The notes under the pieces: generated by a model
The model's input: only the letters and a program-made list of their open reading frames with translations
Database searches by the model: none
Told to the model about the DNA's origin: nothing
Part shown: positions 51,807-59,967 of the stretch, piece after piece
How positions within the stretch are numbered: the first letter of the stretch is position 1
How the letters are laid out: the number at the start of each line of letters is the position of its first letter
NCBI RefSeq assembly: GCF_011089895.1
Contig: NZ_JAANAT010000005.1
Location: 372,001-436,000 of the forward strand
DNA from: Mucilaginibacter inviolabilis
Lineage (GTDB): Bacteria > Bacteroidota > Bacteroidia > Sphingobacteriales > Sphingobacteriaceae
Length of the DNA stretch: 64,000 nucleotides
Direction of reading: 5' to 3'
Position numbers and translations under genes: made by a program

Positions 51807-52799
51807 TTACGCCATCTCAACAGCATATTTTTCGTCAATTTCTGCTAAAATTTCGTAGAGCTCCTCTAAAGTACCGGCGGTTACCAGTTTCATGCGGTAT
51901 TCCTTAAAATTTTCGATGCCTTTAAAATAGTTAGAGTAATGCCTGCGCATCTCAAAAACGCCTGTTTTAGGTCCTTTCCACTCAATTGATTTCTGTAAAT
52001 GGGTGGTACAAGCAGCAATACGCTCGGTAATGGTTGGCTTATCCAGGTGCTCGCCGGTAGCGAAGAAATGCTTGATTTCCCGAAAAATCCAGGGATAACC
52101 AATAGCAGCACGGCCTATCATCATACCATCAACACCAAATTCCATGCGCCAATTAGCGGCTTTCTCCGGCGAATCAATATCGCCATTACCAAATATCGGG
52201 ATCTTGATGCGGGGGTTTTTCTTAATATCACGTATTAACGCCCAATCGGCTACTCCTTTATACATTTGCGCGCGGGTACGGCCATGAATAGTGAGGGCTT
52301 TTATCCCCACATCCTGCAGGCGTTCGGCAACTTCGTATACGTTTTTGGTATTATCATCCCAGCCCAGGCGCGTTTTTACGGTTACGGGCAGATGTGTGGC
52401 TTCAACCACGGCCTTAGTCATGGCTACCATTTTGTCAATATCCTGCAATAAACTGGCACCGGCACCACGGCAGGCTACCTGTTTTACAGGACAGCCATAA
52501 TTGATATCCATCAAATCGGGTTTGGCCAGCGTGGCTATTTCGGTAGCCTCACGCATGTGGTCAATATCGCTGCCAAATATCTGGATGCCTATAGGGCGTT
52601 CATACTCAAATATATCCAGTTTCTGACGACTCTTAGCCGCATCACGGATCAGTCCTTCAGACGAGATAAACTCCGTGTACATCATATCCGCGCCGTTTTG
52701 CTTGCACACGTAACGGAAGGGAGGATCGCTCACATCTTCCATCGGCGCCAGCAACAGCGGGAACTCTCCTAAATCAATATTTCCTATTTGTACAGACAT
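51807..52799 (-). CDS. dusB: tRNA-dihydrouridine synthase
   Basis: An FMN enzyme reducing uridine to dihydrouridine in tRNA, 330 residues from the ATG at 52799 (MSVQIGNIDLGEFPLLLAPM); the frame extends further upstream, but this start fits the family and leaves room for the divergent gene. Conserved parts are the APMEDVSDPPFR segment, MDINYGCPVKQV with likely catalytic C103, the FMN-binding KTRLGW and HGRTRAQMY, and GNGDI. The assignment to the DusB group rather than another Dus is by overall similarity. Confidence 0.92.
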   Translation of the reverse strand: MSVQIGNIDLGEFPLLLAPMEDVSDPPFRYVCKQNGADMMYTEFISSEGLIRDAAKSRQKLDIFEYERPIGIQIFGSDIDHMREATEIATLAKPDLMDINYGCPVKQVACRGAGASLLQDIDKMVAMTKAVVEATHLPVTVKTRLGWDDNTKNVYEVAERLQDVGIKALTIHGRTRAQMYKGVADWALIRDIKKNPRIKIPIFGNGDIDSPEKAANWRMEFGVDGMMIGRAAIGYPWIFREIKHFFATGEHLDKPTITERIAACTTHLQKSIEWKGPKTGVFEMRRHYSNYFKGIENFKEYRMKLVTAGTLEELYEILAEIDEKYAVEMA

Positions 52800-52839
52800 G
52801 CTTATCTTTAGCGTTGCAAAAATACGAATTTTACTCCAA

Positions 52840-53784
52840 ATGATAAAAGAACCCGGCAAGGAGCTTACGCCTAATCAAACACAAACACATCCATCAGTGC
52901 AATTAATCATTTTAATTGCAGGTACCATACTTTCATTAATCATATTTGGATTGCTGGCATTCGGTATCATTTGGGTCATATATGGATCTAAAACCCTCAC
53001 CGATGTAGGGAGTTTTAATCTTACCAACAAAAATACCATACCTGGTCTTTGGATATTACAAATAGTAAGCACCACGATTCCCTTATTTGTTGTTCCGGTT
53101 CTTTTTGCCAAATTTATTGTTAGCGATACGTCAAATTATTTAAAGGTAAACTTTCATTTTCCGTCTATTTTATTGCTGCTGGTATTTTCCATTATGTTAT
53201 TTTCTTCGCCAGTGATGGAAGTGCTAGTTAACATCAATCAAAAGCTAACTCTCCCGGCTCCGCTTAAAGGCCTGGAAGATATTATGCGTGCAATGGAACA
53301 GCAGGCTCAAAAGGCCACCAATGCTATGTTAACCATGAACTCTTTCGGCTCCATGCTTTTTGCAGTATTTGTTGTTGGCTTGCTCACCGCTATTGCTGAG
53401 GAATTTTTATTCAGAGGATGCCTTCAAACCATATTTGTTAAATGGACCGGCAATACCCATGCAGCTATCTGGATCACCGCCATTGCATTCAGTGCATTTC
53501 ATATGGAATTCTTTTCGTTCTTACCACGTGTGGCCCTTGGTGTTTTCTTTGGTTATTTTGTAGCCTGGAGTGGCAGCGTCTGGACCGGCGTTTGGGCCCA
53601 TTTTTTAAATAATGGCTCGGCCGTGGTTATTACTTACCTGTACCAACATAAAGCCATTAGTCTTAATCCCGATAATCAGCATGTATTTAATTATGGCGCC
53701 TATGTCTTTAGCTTAATATTTATTTTAATTTTGCTTTATATATACAGGAATATAGCGCTCAAAAAGCCCATGTTTAATTTTTAA
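52840..53784 (+). CDS. CPBP family intramembrane metalloprotease
   Basis: A 314-residue polytopic membrane protein from the ATG at 52840 (MIKEPGKELTPNQ); the frame opens earlier, but that part overlaps the dusB leader. The CPBP (Abi/Rce1-like) motifs are EEFLFRG (E187, E188, R192), AFHMEF with H221, and WAHFLNN near 255. About eight hydrophobic segments are seen. The family includes CAAX-type prenyl proteases and bacteriocin-related proteins; the substrate is unknown. Its stop overlaps the start of the DUF2007 gene (TAATG), so the two are translationally coupled. Confidence 0.9.
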   Translation: MIKEPGKELTPNQTQTHPSVQLIILIAGTILSLIIFGLLAFGIIWVIYGSKTLTDVGSFNLTNKNTIPGLWILQIVSTTIPLFVVPVLFAKFIVSDTSNYLKVNFHFPSILLLLVFSIMLFSSPVMEVLVNINQKLTLPAPLKGLEDIMRAMEQQAQKATNAMLTMNSFGSMLFAVFVVGLLTAIAEEFLFRGCLQTIFVKWTGNTHAAIWITAIAFSAFHMEFFSFLPRVALGVFFGYFVAWSGSVWTGVWAHFLNNGSAVVITYLYQHKAISLNPDNQHVFNYGAYVFSLIFILILLYIYRNIALKKPMFNF

Positions 53785-53996
53785 TGGAAAAAGGCTGGAT
53801 CAAAATTTTTACTTCATCCAATTTTTATCAATCAGAAATTGTTAAGCAAGTGCTTACGGGCCATCATATTGATACCGTTTTGATCAACAAGCAAGATTCA
53901 TCACATAAGGCCTTTGGCAATATCGAAGTATACATTCACCAGGAGGATTTTAGCAAAGCCATCGAGATCATGATCCTCAATCAAATTAGTTTATGA
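53784..53996 (+). CDS. DUF2007 small protein
   Basis: A 70-residue protein matching the DUF2007 (putative signal-transducing, PII-like ferredoxin fold) pattern: WIKIFTSSNFYQSEIVKQVL, a HHIDTVLINKQDSS middle, and IEVYIHQEDFSKAIEI. It overlaps the CPBP protease stop by one base and precedes cdsA by about 80 bases. Its conserved place between a CPBP protease and phospholipid genes suggests a link to membrane processes, but no function is established. Confidence 0.85.
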   Translation: MEKGWIKIFTSSNFYQSEIVKQVLTGHHIDTVLINKQDSSHKAFGNIEVYIHQEDFSKAIEIMILNQISL

Positions 53997-54078
53997 TTTT
54001 TGGAGCAAGGACTTTTGGAACAAAGAACAACGATTTTGGGAGCATCCCGATTATTCAAAAATCACTAATTCAAAATTA

Positions 54079-54879
54079 ATGAAAGTACGCGCCATTACCG
54101 GCTTCTTTTTTGTTATTGTAATGCTGGGCTCCGTTTTGTTGGGCTCTTATGTATTCAGTGCATTTTACCTGATTCTCACCTCGTTTTGCCTGTTTGAATT
54201 TTACAAGCTGGTGCGCGAAGGTGGTTTTAAGCCCAGTCGCGAAAGCGGTTTGATCAATGGCTTCCTGGTTTTCCTGTTTTTCGCGGCCCAGTGTTATTTC
54301 CCGGCCTGGAAGTTTATCTTTTTGTTGCCGGTAACTCTAAGCGCGGTTTATATACAGGAGTTGTATAAAAAATCGCCTGCACCGTTCAGCAATTTGGGCT
54401 TCACTTTCTTGGGGATCCTTTTGGCGGTTATACCATTTTTGTTTTTCCATGCCATGGCTTTTATGAATGGCCATTTTAATTTCCACCTTCCCATGGGCTT
54501 TTTAATTATGCTGTGGAGTAACGATACCGGAGCCTATCTGGCCGGTCGTGCGTTTGGACGCACCAAGCTTTTTGAGCGCCATTCGCCCAAGAAAACCTGG
54601 GAGGGATTTTTTGGCGGCGTGGTGATCAGCGCAGCGGCGGCATTAATCATGAGTCATTATTATGTTGAGCTTTCCTGGAAACAATGGGTAAGCATAGCTG
54701 TTTTAATATCATGTTTCGGTACCATGGGCGATTTGGTAGAATCTATGTTTAAACGGAGCATCAACGTGAAGGACAGCGGCGGGATATTGCCCGGTCATGG
54801 GGGCTTGCTCGACAGGTTCGACGGGCTTTTATTAGCCGCCCCAATTGTTTATGCCTACCTGTACTTCATTTCAAATTAG
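54079..54879 (+). CDS. cdsA: Phosphatidate cytidylyltransferase
   Basis: Forms CDP-diacylglycerol from phosphatidic acid and CTP in the inner membrane, the branch point of phospholipid synthesis. It has 266 residues and about seven or eight hydrophobic helices. The C-terminal signature is visible as SPKKTWEGFFGG, GDLVESMFKRSINVKDSG and LPGHGGLLDRFDG. It lies 28 bases before psd in the same direction, forming a small phospholipid operon. Confidence 0.95.
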   Translation: MKVRAITGFFFVIVMLGSVLLGSYVFSAFYLILTSFCLFEFYKLVREGGFKPSRESGLINGFLVFLFFAAQCYFPAWKFIFLLPVTLSAVYIQELYKKSPAPFSNLGFTFLGILLAVIPFLFFHAMAFMNGHFNFHLPMGFLIMLWSNDTGAYLAGRAFGRTKLFERHSPKKTWEGFFGGVVISAAAALIMSHYYVELSWKQWVSIAVLISCFGTMGDLVESMFKRSINVKDSGGILPGHGGLLDRFDGLLLAAPIVYAYLYFISN

Positions 54880-54906
54880 TAGTTTTGTAATAAATAACCC
54901 CATACT

Positions 54907-55827
54907 ATGACTTTTCATAAAGAAGGATATACTTCACTGGCCATAACTGTACTATTTATTTTTGTACTAAATGCATTGATACAGTTCTACCTACCGCAGG
55001 CACACGCATTAAAATGGATTGTATACATTTTATCATTCCTGCTGTTTGTAATTATTGTGCAGTTTTTCCGCAGTCCGTTTTTTGATATCAGCACAGACGA
55101 AACCACCGTACTTTGCCCTGCCGATGGTAAAGTTGTGGTGATTGAAGAGGCTGACGAAACCGAATACCTGAAAGACAGGCGCATCCAGTTATCGGTTTTT
55201 ATGTCGCCCGTAAATGTGCATGTGAACCGTAATCCAATAGCGGGTGTGGTAAGTTATTTTAAATATCATAAAGGTAAATACCTGGTAGCCTGGCATCCTA
55301 AATCATCAACCGAAAACGAGCGTACCACTGTTGTTGTTCAAAACAGCGAAGGCGTATCGGTACTATTCCGGCAAATAGCTGGCGCTCTGGCCCGCCGTAT
55401 TGTATGGTATGTAAAGGAAGGTGATATTGTTGAACAAGGTCAGCAATTTGGTTTTATTAAGTTTGGTTCAAGGGTGGATGTATTTTTACCTCTGGGTTCT
55501 AAAATATTGGTAAACATTGGCGACGTAGTTAAAGGTGGCCGTACCGTATTGGCTGAGCTGCCCAGCGCACTAACAGCAGTTACCACTACCGAAGAGCGTG
55601 CCGCTATCAAACCGGTATCAATGGAGTCATTAACCGCTTCTGCGCCTATTGCAGAGCAAATCGCCGAAGAAGAGCCAACTGTAATTGAAAATGAGGCCCA
55701 TCAAGGTGAATTGCCATTGGTGATAGATCACCCCAAAACAGAAGAACCCCAAAAACCCGTAAAGAAAGCTGCACCCAAAAAACCGACTGCAGCTAAGGTA
55801 TCCAAACCAAAAGGCAAAAAGGAGTAA
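54907..55827 (+). CDS. psd: Phosphatidylserine decarboxylase with long C-terminal tail
   Basis: Converts phosphatidylserine to phosphatidylethanolamine. It has 306 residues with two N-terminal membrane segments (about 8-53). The core has LCPADGKVVVIEE, FMSPVNVHVNRNP and VAWHPKSSTENER. The self-cleavage site is the GS pair G187-S188 in FIKFGSRVDVF, which yields the pyruvoyl cofactor. The proenzyme of this short class normally ends near residue 225; here an extra 80 residues follow, rich in Glu, then Lys, Pro and Ala (KKAAPKKPTAAKVSKPKGKK). The tail is probably disordered. Confidence 0.93.
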   Translation: MTFHKEGYTSLAITVLFIFVLNALIQFYLPQAHALKWIVYILSFLLFVIIVQFFRSPFFDISTDETTVLCPADGKVVVIEEADETEYLKDRRIQLSVFMSPVNVHVNRNPIAGVVSYFKYHKGKYLVAWHPKSSTENERTTVVVQNSEGVSVLFRQIAGALARRIVWYVKEGDIVEQGQQFGFIKFGSRVDVFLPLGSKILVNIGDVVKGGRTVLAELPSALTAVTTTEERAAIKPVSMESLTASAPIAEQIAEEEPTVIENEAHQGELPLVIDHPKTEEPQKPVKKAAPKKPTAAKVSKPKGKKE

Positions 55828-55849
55828 TCATTTATTACGATATAGAGTT

Positions 55850-55877
55850 AAAGCCGGTTTATGACCGGCTTTTTTTG
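55850..55877 (+). terminator. Terminator after psd
   Basis: AAAGCCGGT pairs with ACCGGCTTT and a run of seven T follows, about 22 bases after the psd stop. Confidence 0.88.
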
Positions 55878-55909
55878 CGTTTACTCATCACTTACACTCT
55901 ACACCATCA

Positions 55910-56019
55910 CGTCATTGCGAGGCACGAAGCAATCTCTACGAAAGCAGATCAGCTTTCTTAGTTTAAACTTATCATTATGCTCTGTATAGCATAGAGATTG
56001 CTTCGTTCCTCGCAATGAC
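55910..56019. repeat. CATTGCGAGG palindromic repeat, copy 3
   Basis: CGTCATTGCGAGGCACGAAG begins at 55909, and the near-perfect inverse complement (AGATTGCTTCGTTCCTCGCA and onward) ends at about 56019, giving arms of about 27 bases around 57 bases. It is the most symmetric copy of the family also seen at 45625 and 48098. An open frame across it into rplS is a shadow. Confidence 0.75.
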
Positions 56020-56118
56020 GCGTGGAGGGGGAGGTGATCATCAAACATGCATGTAGCAGATAAATACCTCACTACATTCAGCATGACAAACAGGGTAAAA
56101 ATGAAATTTTTGCCATAA

Positions 56119-56155
56119 AAAAGGCCTTCCCGGATAAATATCCAGAAAGGCCTTT
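56119..56155 (-). terminator. Terminator after rplS
   Basis: AAAGGCCTT on the left pairs with AAGGCCTTT on the right, extended by GGATA/TATCC. On the minus strand six T follow. It lies about 40 bases past the rplS stop. Confidence 0.82.
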
Positions 56156-56196
56156 GCAATATCAAATACTTTTCCGTTATAAACGGAGAAGGAAAA

Positions 56197-56544
56197 TTAA
56201 ACTCTTTTTGATTTGATACGAGCTGCTTTACCAGTAAGGGCACGCAGGTAGTATAGTTTAGAACGACGTACTTTACCTACGCTGTTCACTTCAATTTTAT
56301 CAATGTTTGGAGAGTTGATAGGGAAGATACGCTCTACACCTATGCCGTTTGAAACTTTACGAACGGTAAATGTTTCAGTAGTACCTGCACTGTTACGTTG
56401 AATAACAACACCTTGGTAAAGCTGAACACGTTCTTTATTTCCTTCTCTGATTTTATAATGTACACTTACAGTATCACCAGCCTTAAAGGAAGGAAACTGC
56501 TTTTTTTCTACTGATTGCTCTTCAACAAATTTTACTAAATCCAT
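56197..56544 (-). CDS. rplS: 50S ribosomal protein L19
   Basis: A 115-residue protein complete for L19: MDLVKFVEEQSVEKKQFPSF in the N-terminal part, FKAGDTVSVHYKIREGNKER, QLYQGVVIQRNSAG, and the closing KLYYLRALTGKAARIKSKRV. It sits at the interface of the 30S and 50S subunits. It follows trmD in the standard order but after a 237-base gap with no gene, so it may have its own promoter. That gap is AT-rich and featureless to my reading. Confidence 0.97.
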   Translation of the reverse strand: MDLVKFVEEQSVEKKQFPSFKAGDTVSVHYKIREGNKERVQLYQGVVIQRNSAGTTETFTVRKVSNGIGVERIFPINSPNIDKIEVNSVGKVRRSKLYYLRALTGKAARIKSKRV

Positions 56545-56781
56545 GATTTTTAGCTCTTAAAGCGATTTTTAGCCCGTAAAAATCGGATTGCAATTATAGG
56601 GATTTTTTTTAATATATAAAAGTGTATTTTAAAAATTTCCACATTTTGTTTTTTACTAACAAAATGCGGGTGGTTTTTAGTTGATTTTGTTGATTAAGAG
56701 AGTGGTTAGCAATTATAAAAAAATCAAGAAACAACTAAAGCCAATTTCATCAACCCAATCTAATTCCATCAACTCCCTCAT

Positions 56782-57456
56782 CTACTCCAACAGATCGGGC
56801 CTGCGGGTTTTGGTACGTTCAAGCGCCTGCTCAAAGCGCCATTTTTCAATTTCGGGAGTATTGCCGCTCAGCAAGATATCGGGCACCTTATAACCATTCC
56901 AGTCGGCGGGGCGGGTGTATACCGGAGCATCGAGCATATCATCCTGGAAGGAATCGCTCAGTGCCGATGTTTCATCACTCAGCACACCAGGAATCAGGCG
57001 CACTACGGCATCTACCAGTACGGCGGCAGGCAGCTCTCCACCCGATAGCACATAATCGCCAATGGAAATTTCGCGGGTAACGTAAATGTCACGGATGCGC
57101 TGATCAATACCTTTATAATGTCCGCATAAAATAATGACATTACCTTTTATAGAAAGCTGGTTAGCGATGGCCTGGTTCAGGCGTTCGCCATCGGGCGACA
57201 TGAAGATGATCTCATCATACTCTCGCTCGGCTTTTAGTTTTTCTATACAAGCTGCAAACGGAGGGATAGTCATTACCATACCACTGCCGCCGCCATAGGG
57301 GTAATCATCAACGCTTTTTTGTTTGCTGGTGGAATAATCACGCAGGTTATGCACATAAATTTCGGCGATGCCCTTTTTTTGGGCTCGCTGTAAAATGGAG
57401 TGTGCAAACGGACTTATCAACAAGTCGGGCAAAACGGATATAATATCAAAACGCAT
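56782..57456 (-). CDS. trmD: tRNA (guanine-N1)-methyltransferase
   Basis: Methylates G37 of tRNAs reading CNN codons. The start MRFDIISVLPDLL at 57456 gives 224 residues, the family length; the frame is open upstream to 57555, but those codons are not family-like. The trefoil-knot SAM site is visible as FMSPDGERLNQ, ILCGHYKGIDQRI and SIGDYVLSGGELPA. DETSALSDSFQDD and the WNGYKVPDILLSG region follow. It lies downstream of a VOC gene instead of directly after rimM. Confidence 0.96.
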   Translation of the reverse strand: MRFDIISVLPDLLISPFAHSILQRAQKKGIAEIYVHNLRDYSTSKQKSVDDYPYGGGSGMVMTIPPFAACIEKLKAEREYDEIIFMSPDGERLNQAIANQLSIKGNVIILCGHYKGIDQRIRDIYVTREISIGDYVLSGGELPAAVLVDAVVRLIPGVLSDETSALSDSFQDDMLDAPVYTRPADWNGYKVPDILLSGNTPEIEKWRFEQALERTKTRRPDLLE

Positions 57457-57551
57457 GTGCAAAGATAGTAAATCAATGTGCAGATGATTCGATAGAAATA
57501 AGAGCCAGGAATCAAGACCCAGGAAGTACTGTTCTTTTTGATCTTCAAAAA

Positions 57552-57941
57552 TCAAATAGCTTTTTCAATCAGCCAGTGATGCCCAAAAGGATCTACCACT
57601 TCCCCTTGTCGGTAGCCATAATCATAGTCCTGCACTGCCGATCTTACGGTGGCTCCGGCAGCTTCGGCCTGAGCAACTACCGCGTGTACATCTTCTACAA
57701 AAAGACCAATGGTTACCGTGGTAGCGTGGTATTTATCCGGACTTACGGCTGTTGAATGCTGCGTTTGCTCGTGCAAGTGAAACAAAGCTCCATTTATACT
57801 TAATTCCGATACATGAATAGTACCGTCATCACCACTAAAACGTCGCAACTCAACAGCGCCAAACGCTTTGATATAAAAACTGATATCGGTTACTCCGTTA
57901 GGAATAACCAATTGCGGGGCGAAGATTGGTTTACTTTGCAT
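57552..57941 (-). CDS. VOC family (glyoxalase/PhnB-like) protein
   Basis: A 129-residue protein of the vicinal oxygen chelate superfamily: PQLVIPNGVTDISFYIKAFG at the start, HVSELSINGALFHLHEQ in the middle, VTIGLFVEDVHAVVAQAEAAGA, then a YGYRQGEVVDPFGHHWLIE end. The PFGHHW element is the metal-side signature of PhnB/glyoxalase-like proteins. No substrate can be given. It is inserted between rimM and trmD, after a rimM terminator, and its stop lies about 95 bases before the trmD start. Confidence 0.88.
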   Translation of the reverse strand: MQSKPIFAPQLVIPNGVTDISFYIKAFGAVELRRFSGDDGTIHVSELSINGALFHLHEQTQHSTAVSPDKYHATTVTIGLFVEDVHAVVAQAEAAGATVRSAVQDYDYGYRQGEVVDPFGHHWLIEKAI

Positions 57942-57993
57942 AACAGATTGATTACGTCACCCCTAATTTAAGCATAAAAAATCTTGGCAATGA

Positions 57994-58020
57994 AAAAAGC
58001 CTATGTTTCCATAGGCTTTC
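57994..58020 (-). terminator. Terminator after rimM
   Basis: AAAGCCTATG pairs with CATAGGCTTT around a 5-base loop, followed by T on the minus strand. It separates rimM from the VOC gene. Confidence 0.8.
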
Positions 58021-58047
58021 AATATCTGTTATCCTTACTCTAAAAAA

Positions 58048-58575
58048 CTATTCGGACAAATAAACATCCAGCAGCCCCTCAGGCAGGTCGACATAAATCT
58101 CACCGCCTTCAACGTCAATACCTTTTATAATATCCACGTTCAATGGAAACATCACCTCTTTGTTTTGATATTGAACAATGGCAATAAGCTGTTGCGGGTA
58201 TTCCTGTACTTCTAAAATCTCGCCCAGTTCGCCATGGGTTTCATCAACGGCAATAAAGCCTTTGACATCGTTCAGGGTAAATTCGCTTTTTTTCTTTTTT
58301 GGCTTCAGCTTGTTGGGCAAATAAATGTCTTTTTTTACCAGCATGGCTGCTTTTTCAATAGTATCTACATCCTCCAGATATAAATAGGCATTGTTTTTTT
58401 GCAGATATTTAATCGAGGCAACAAAATAAGGAATCAGCTTGCCTGCTATATCCACAAACAAGGCATCGAATTTAATGGCATCCAGGCCATCGAAATCAAC
58501 ATATATCTGCATTTCGCCTTTGAGGCCTTTGGTTTTTAATATACTACCTACCCGGAAACAATCTTCGGTTTTCAT
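58048..58575 (-). CDS. rimM: Ribosome maturation factor RimM
   Basis: Binds S19 and the 30S head during assembly. It has 175 residues: the N-terminal RimM barrel (FRVGSILKTKGLKGEMQIYV, to about 85) and the C-terminal PRC-like barrel (about 97-175, GFIAVDETHGELGEILEVQE, and EVMFPLNVDIIKGID). A Lys-rich linker, PKKKKSEF, joins them. It follows rpsP after a gap of 97 bases that contains a terminator, so at least part of its transcription is separate. Confidence 0.95.
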   Translation of the reverse strand: MKTEDCFRVGSILKTKGLKGEMQIYVDFDGLDAIKFDALFVDIAGKLIPYFVASIKYLQKNNAYLYLEDVDTIEKAAMLVKKDIYLPNKLKPKKKKSEFTLNDVKGFIAVDETHGELGEILEVQEYPQQLIAIVQYQNKEVMFPLNVDIIKGIDVEGGEIYVDLPEGLLDVYLSE

Positions 58576-58593
58576 AAAAAATAGCTTTTAAAA

Positions 58594-58623
58594 ACAAAGG
58601 CGAAGCTGTTTTGCTTCGCCTTT
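58594..58623 (-). terminator. Terminator after rpsP
   Basis: AAAGGCGAAGC pairs with GCTTCGCCTTT around a short loop; TTTGTTTTT follows on the minus strand. It lies between rpsP and rimM. Confidence 0.85.
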
Positions 58624-58672
58624 GATAAGAGTTGAGAAGCGAGGCTTTATATTCCTTACTTCTTCAAAAAAA

Positions 58673-59200
58673 TTATTCTGCGCTTTCAGCAGCGTCTGTT
58701 TCAGCAGCAGCTTCTTCAGCCGGTGCTTCCTCTTCTGCAACAGGAGCATTTTTAGCAGCAATTGCAGCAGCTTTTTCTTCTTTCTTTTTAGCTTCAGCAG
58801 CCAAAGCAGCTTTACGCGCTTCGTCTTTTGCTGATACTAAACCAGCTTTTTTACCACTGATCTTACCGTCTTTTTGCTCGGTCCACTCTGCAAATTTAGC
58901 TGCAGCTTGTTCTTCGGTTAAAGCACCTTTTTTAACACCACCTTCTAAGTGTTTTTTGTAAAGCACACCTTTGTATGAAAGGATAGCGCGACAAGTATCT
59001 GTTGGCTGGGCACCTGTGTTAACCCACTCTAAAGTTTTGTCGAAGTTAATGTCGATAGTTGCAGGATTGGTGTTTGGGTTGTATGAACCTAAACGCTCAA
59101 TGAAACGACCGTCGCGTGGAGCGCGGGCATCTGCTACTACGATGTAGTAAAAAGGTTTGCCTTTTTTACCGTGTCTTTGCAGTCTGATCTTAGTTGCCAT
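58673..59200 (-). CDS. rpsP: 30S ribosomal protein S16 with Ala/Glu-rich tail
   Basis: Residues 1-85 are canonical S16 (MATKIRLQRHGKKGKPFYYI, then DARAPRDGRFIERLGSYNP). The protein continues to 175 residues with a lysine-rich middle and a strongly Ala/Glu tail (about 120-175), as often seen in Bacteroidota S16. The tail is probably flexible and its role is unknown. It is the first gene of the rpsP-rimM-trmD-rplS group on the minus strand. Confidence 0.96.
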   Translation of the reverse strand: MATKIRLQRHGKKGKPFYYIVVADARAPRDGRFIERLGSYNPNTNPATIDINFDKTLEWVNTGAQPTDTCRAILSYKGVLYKKHLEGGVKKGALTEEQAAAKFAEWTEQKDGKISGKKAGLVSAKDEARKAALAAEAKKKEEKAAAIAAKNAPVAEEEAPAEEAAAETDAAESAE

Positions 59201-59225
59201 TTTTTCTTTTTATGTATTCAACATG

Positions 59226-59259
59226 TCCCCGGAGTACTTTCTGCGGGGATGCAAAGGTA
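59226..59259 (-). promoter_or_regulatory. rpsP leader: -7 element and GC-rich hairpin
   Basis: On the minus strand TACCTTTG (59252-59259) fits TAnnTTTG. Immediately after it, TCCCCG pairs with CGGGGA (59226-59249) around a 12-base loop, about 25 bases before the start codon. No clear -33 partner was found. The hairpin could be an autoregulatory ribosomal-protein leader. Confidence 0.4.
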
Positions 59260-59356
59260 TAAATTATTTGTAATAAATTAAAAGCCTTGTAATTAATTAT
59301 TTATTTAACCCAAACGGGGTTATGAGGTAATTGAAAAAAATTGCAATTTCAGGGCC

Positions 59357-59920
59357 ATGAGCTTAAACAGAAAATTACGTATAGCTATTGATATGGACGA
59401 GGTAATGGCCGATACTATTGCCAAATTTATTACCCTTTATGATGAACGGCACCAAACCAAAATATCTTTGGGCGATATGCATGGTAAGGAGTTCAGGGAA
59501 ATACTCCCGCCACACTTAAGCAACAGCATGCGAGAGTACATCAATGAAAGGGGCTTTTTTCGCGATTTGCCAGTGATGCCGGGGTGCCAGGAAGTGGTAA
59601 AGGCACTGCACGAGAAGTATGATGTATATATTGCATCAGCCGCAATGGAGTTCAAGCACTCTTTAGAAGATAAGCTGGATTGGCTTAATGAGCATTTCCC
59701 TTTTATTTCCTGGACTAATATTATTTTTTGCGGGCACAAGATTTTAGATGTTGACGTGATGATTGATGACCGGATCAAGAATTTTGTAACATTTAAAGGA
59801 CGTAAGTTGTTATTCAGCTCCCCGCACAACCTTTTAATCAACGATTTTGAGCGTGTTAATAACTGGAATGATGTTGCAACTAAATTATTACGTGAACATG
59901 ATGAACAAACTTTGAAATAA
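59357..59920 (+). CDS. 5'(3')-deoxyribonucleotidase (NT5C-like HAD phosphatase)
   Basis: A 187-residue HAD-superfamily hydrolase. Motif I is AIDMDEVMAD with nucleophile D12 and D14; motif II has the IASAAME region near 95; motif III/IV is DVMIDDRIKNF near 137. These and the FRDLPVMPGCQEVVKAL segment match the NT5C family, which dephosphorylates deoxynucleoside monophosphates. It is divergent from rpsP, and the PAS protein gene follows after 47 bases in the same direction. Confidence 0.9.
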   Translation: MSLNRKLRIAIDMDEVMADTIAKFITLYDERHQTKISLGDMHGKEFREILPPHLSNSMREYINERGFFRDLPVMPGCQEVVKALHEKYDVYIASAAMEFKHSLEDKLDWLNEHFPFISWTNIIFCGHKILDVDVMIDDRIKNFVTFKGRKLLFSSPHNLLINDFERVNNWNDVATKLLREHDEQTLK

Positions 59921-59967
59921 ATATCCTATATTTAAAATGGTAGCCCCCCTTACCATTAATTTATAGT

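Noticed and set aside
55899..56243. 114-codon minus-strand frame overlapping rplS
   Set aside because: It runs across the palindromic repeat and the terminator into rplS in another frame.
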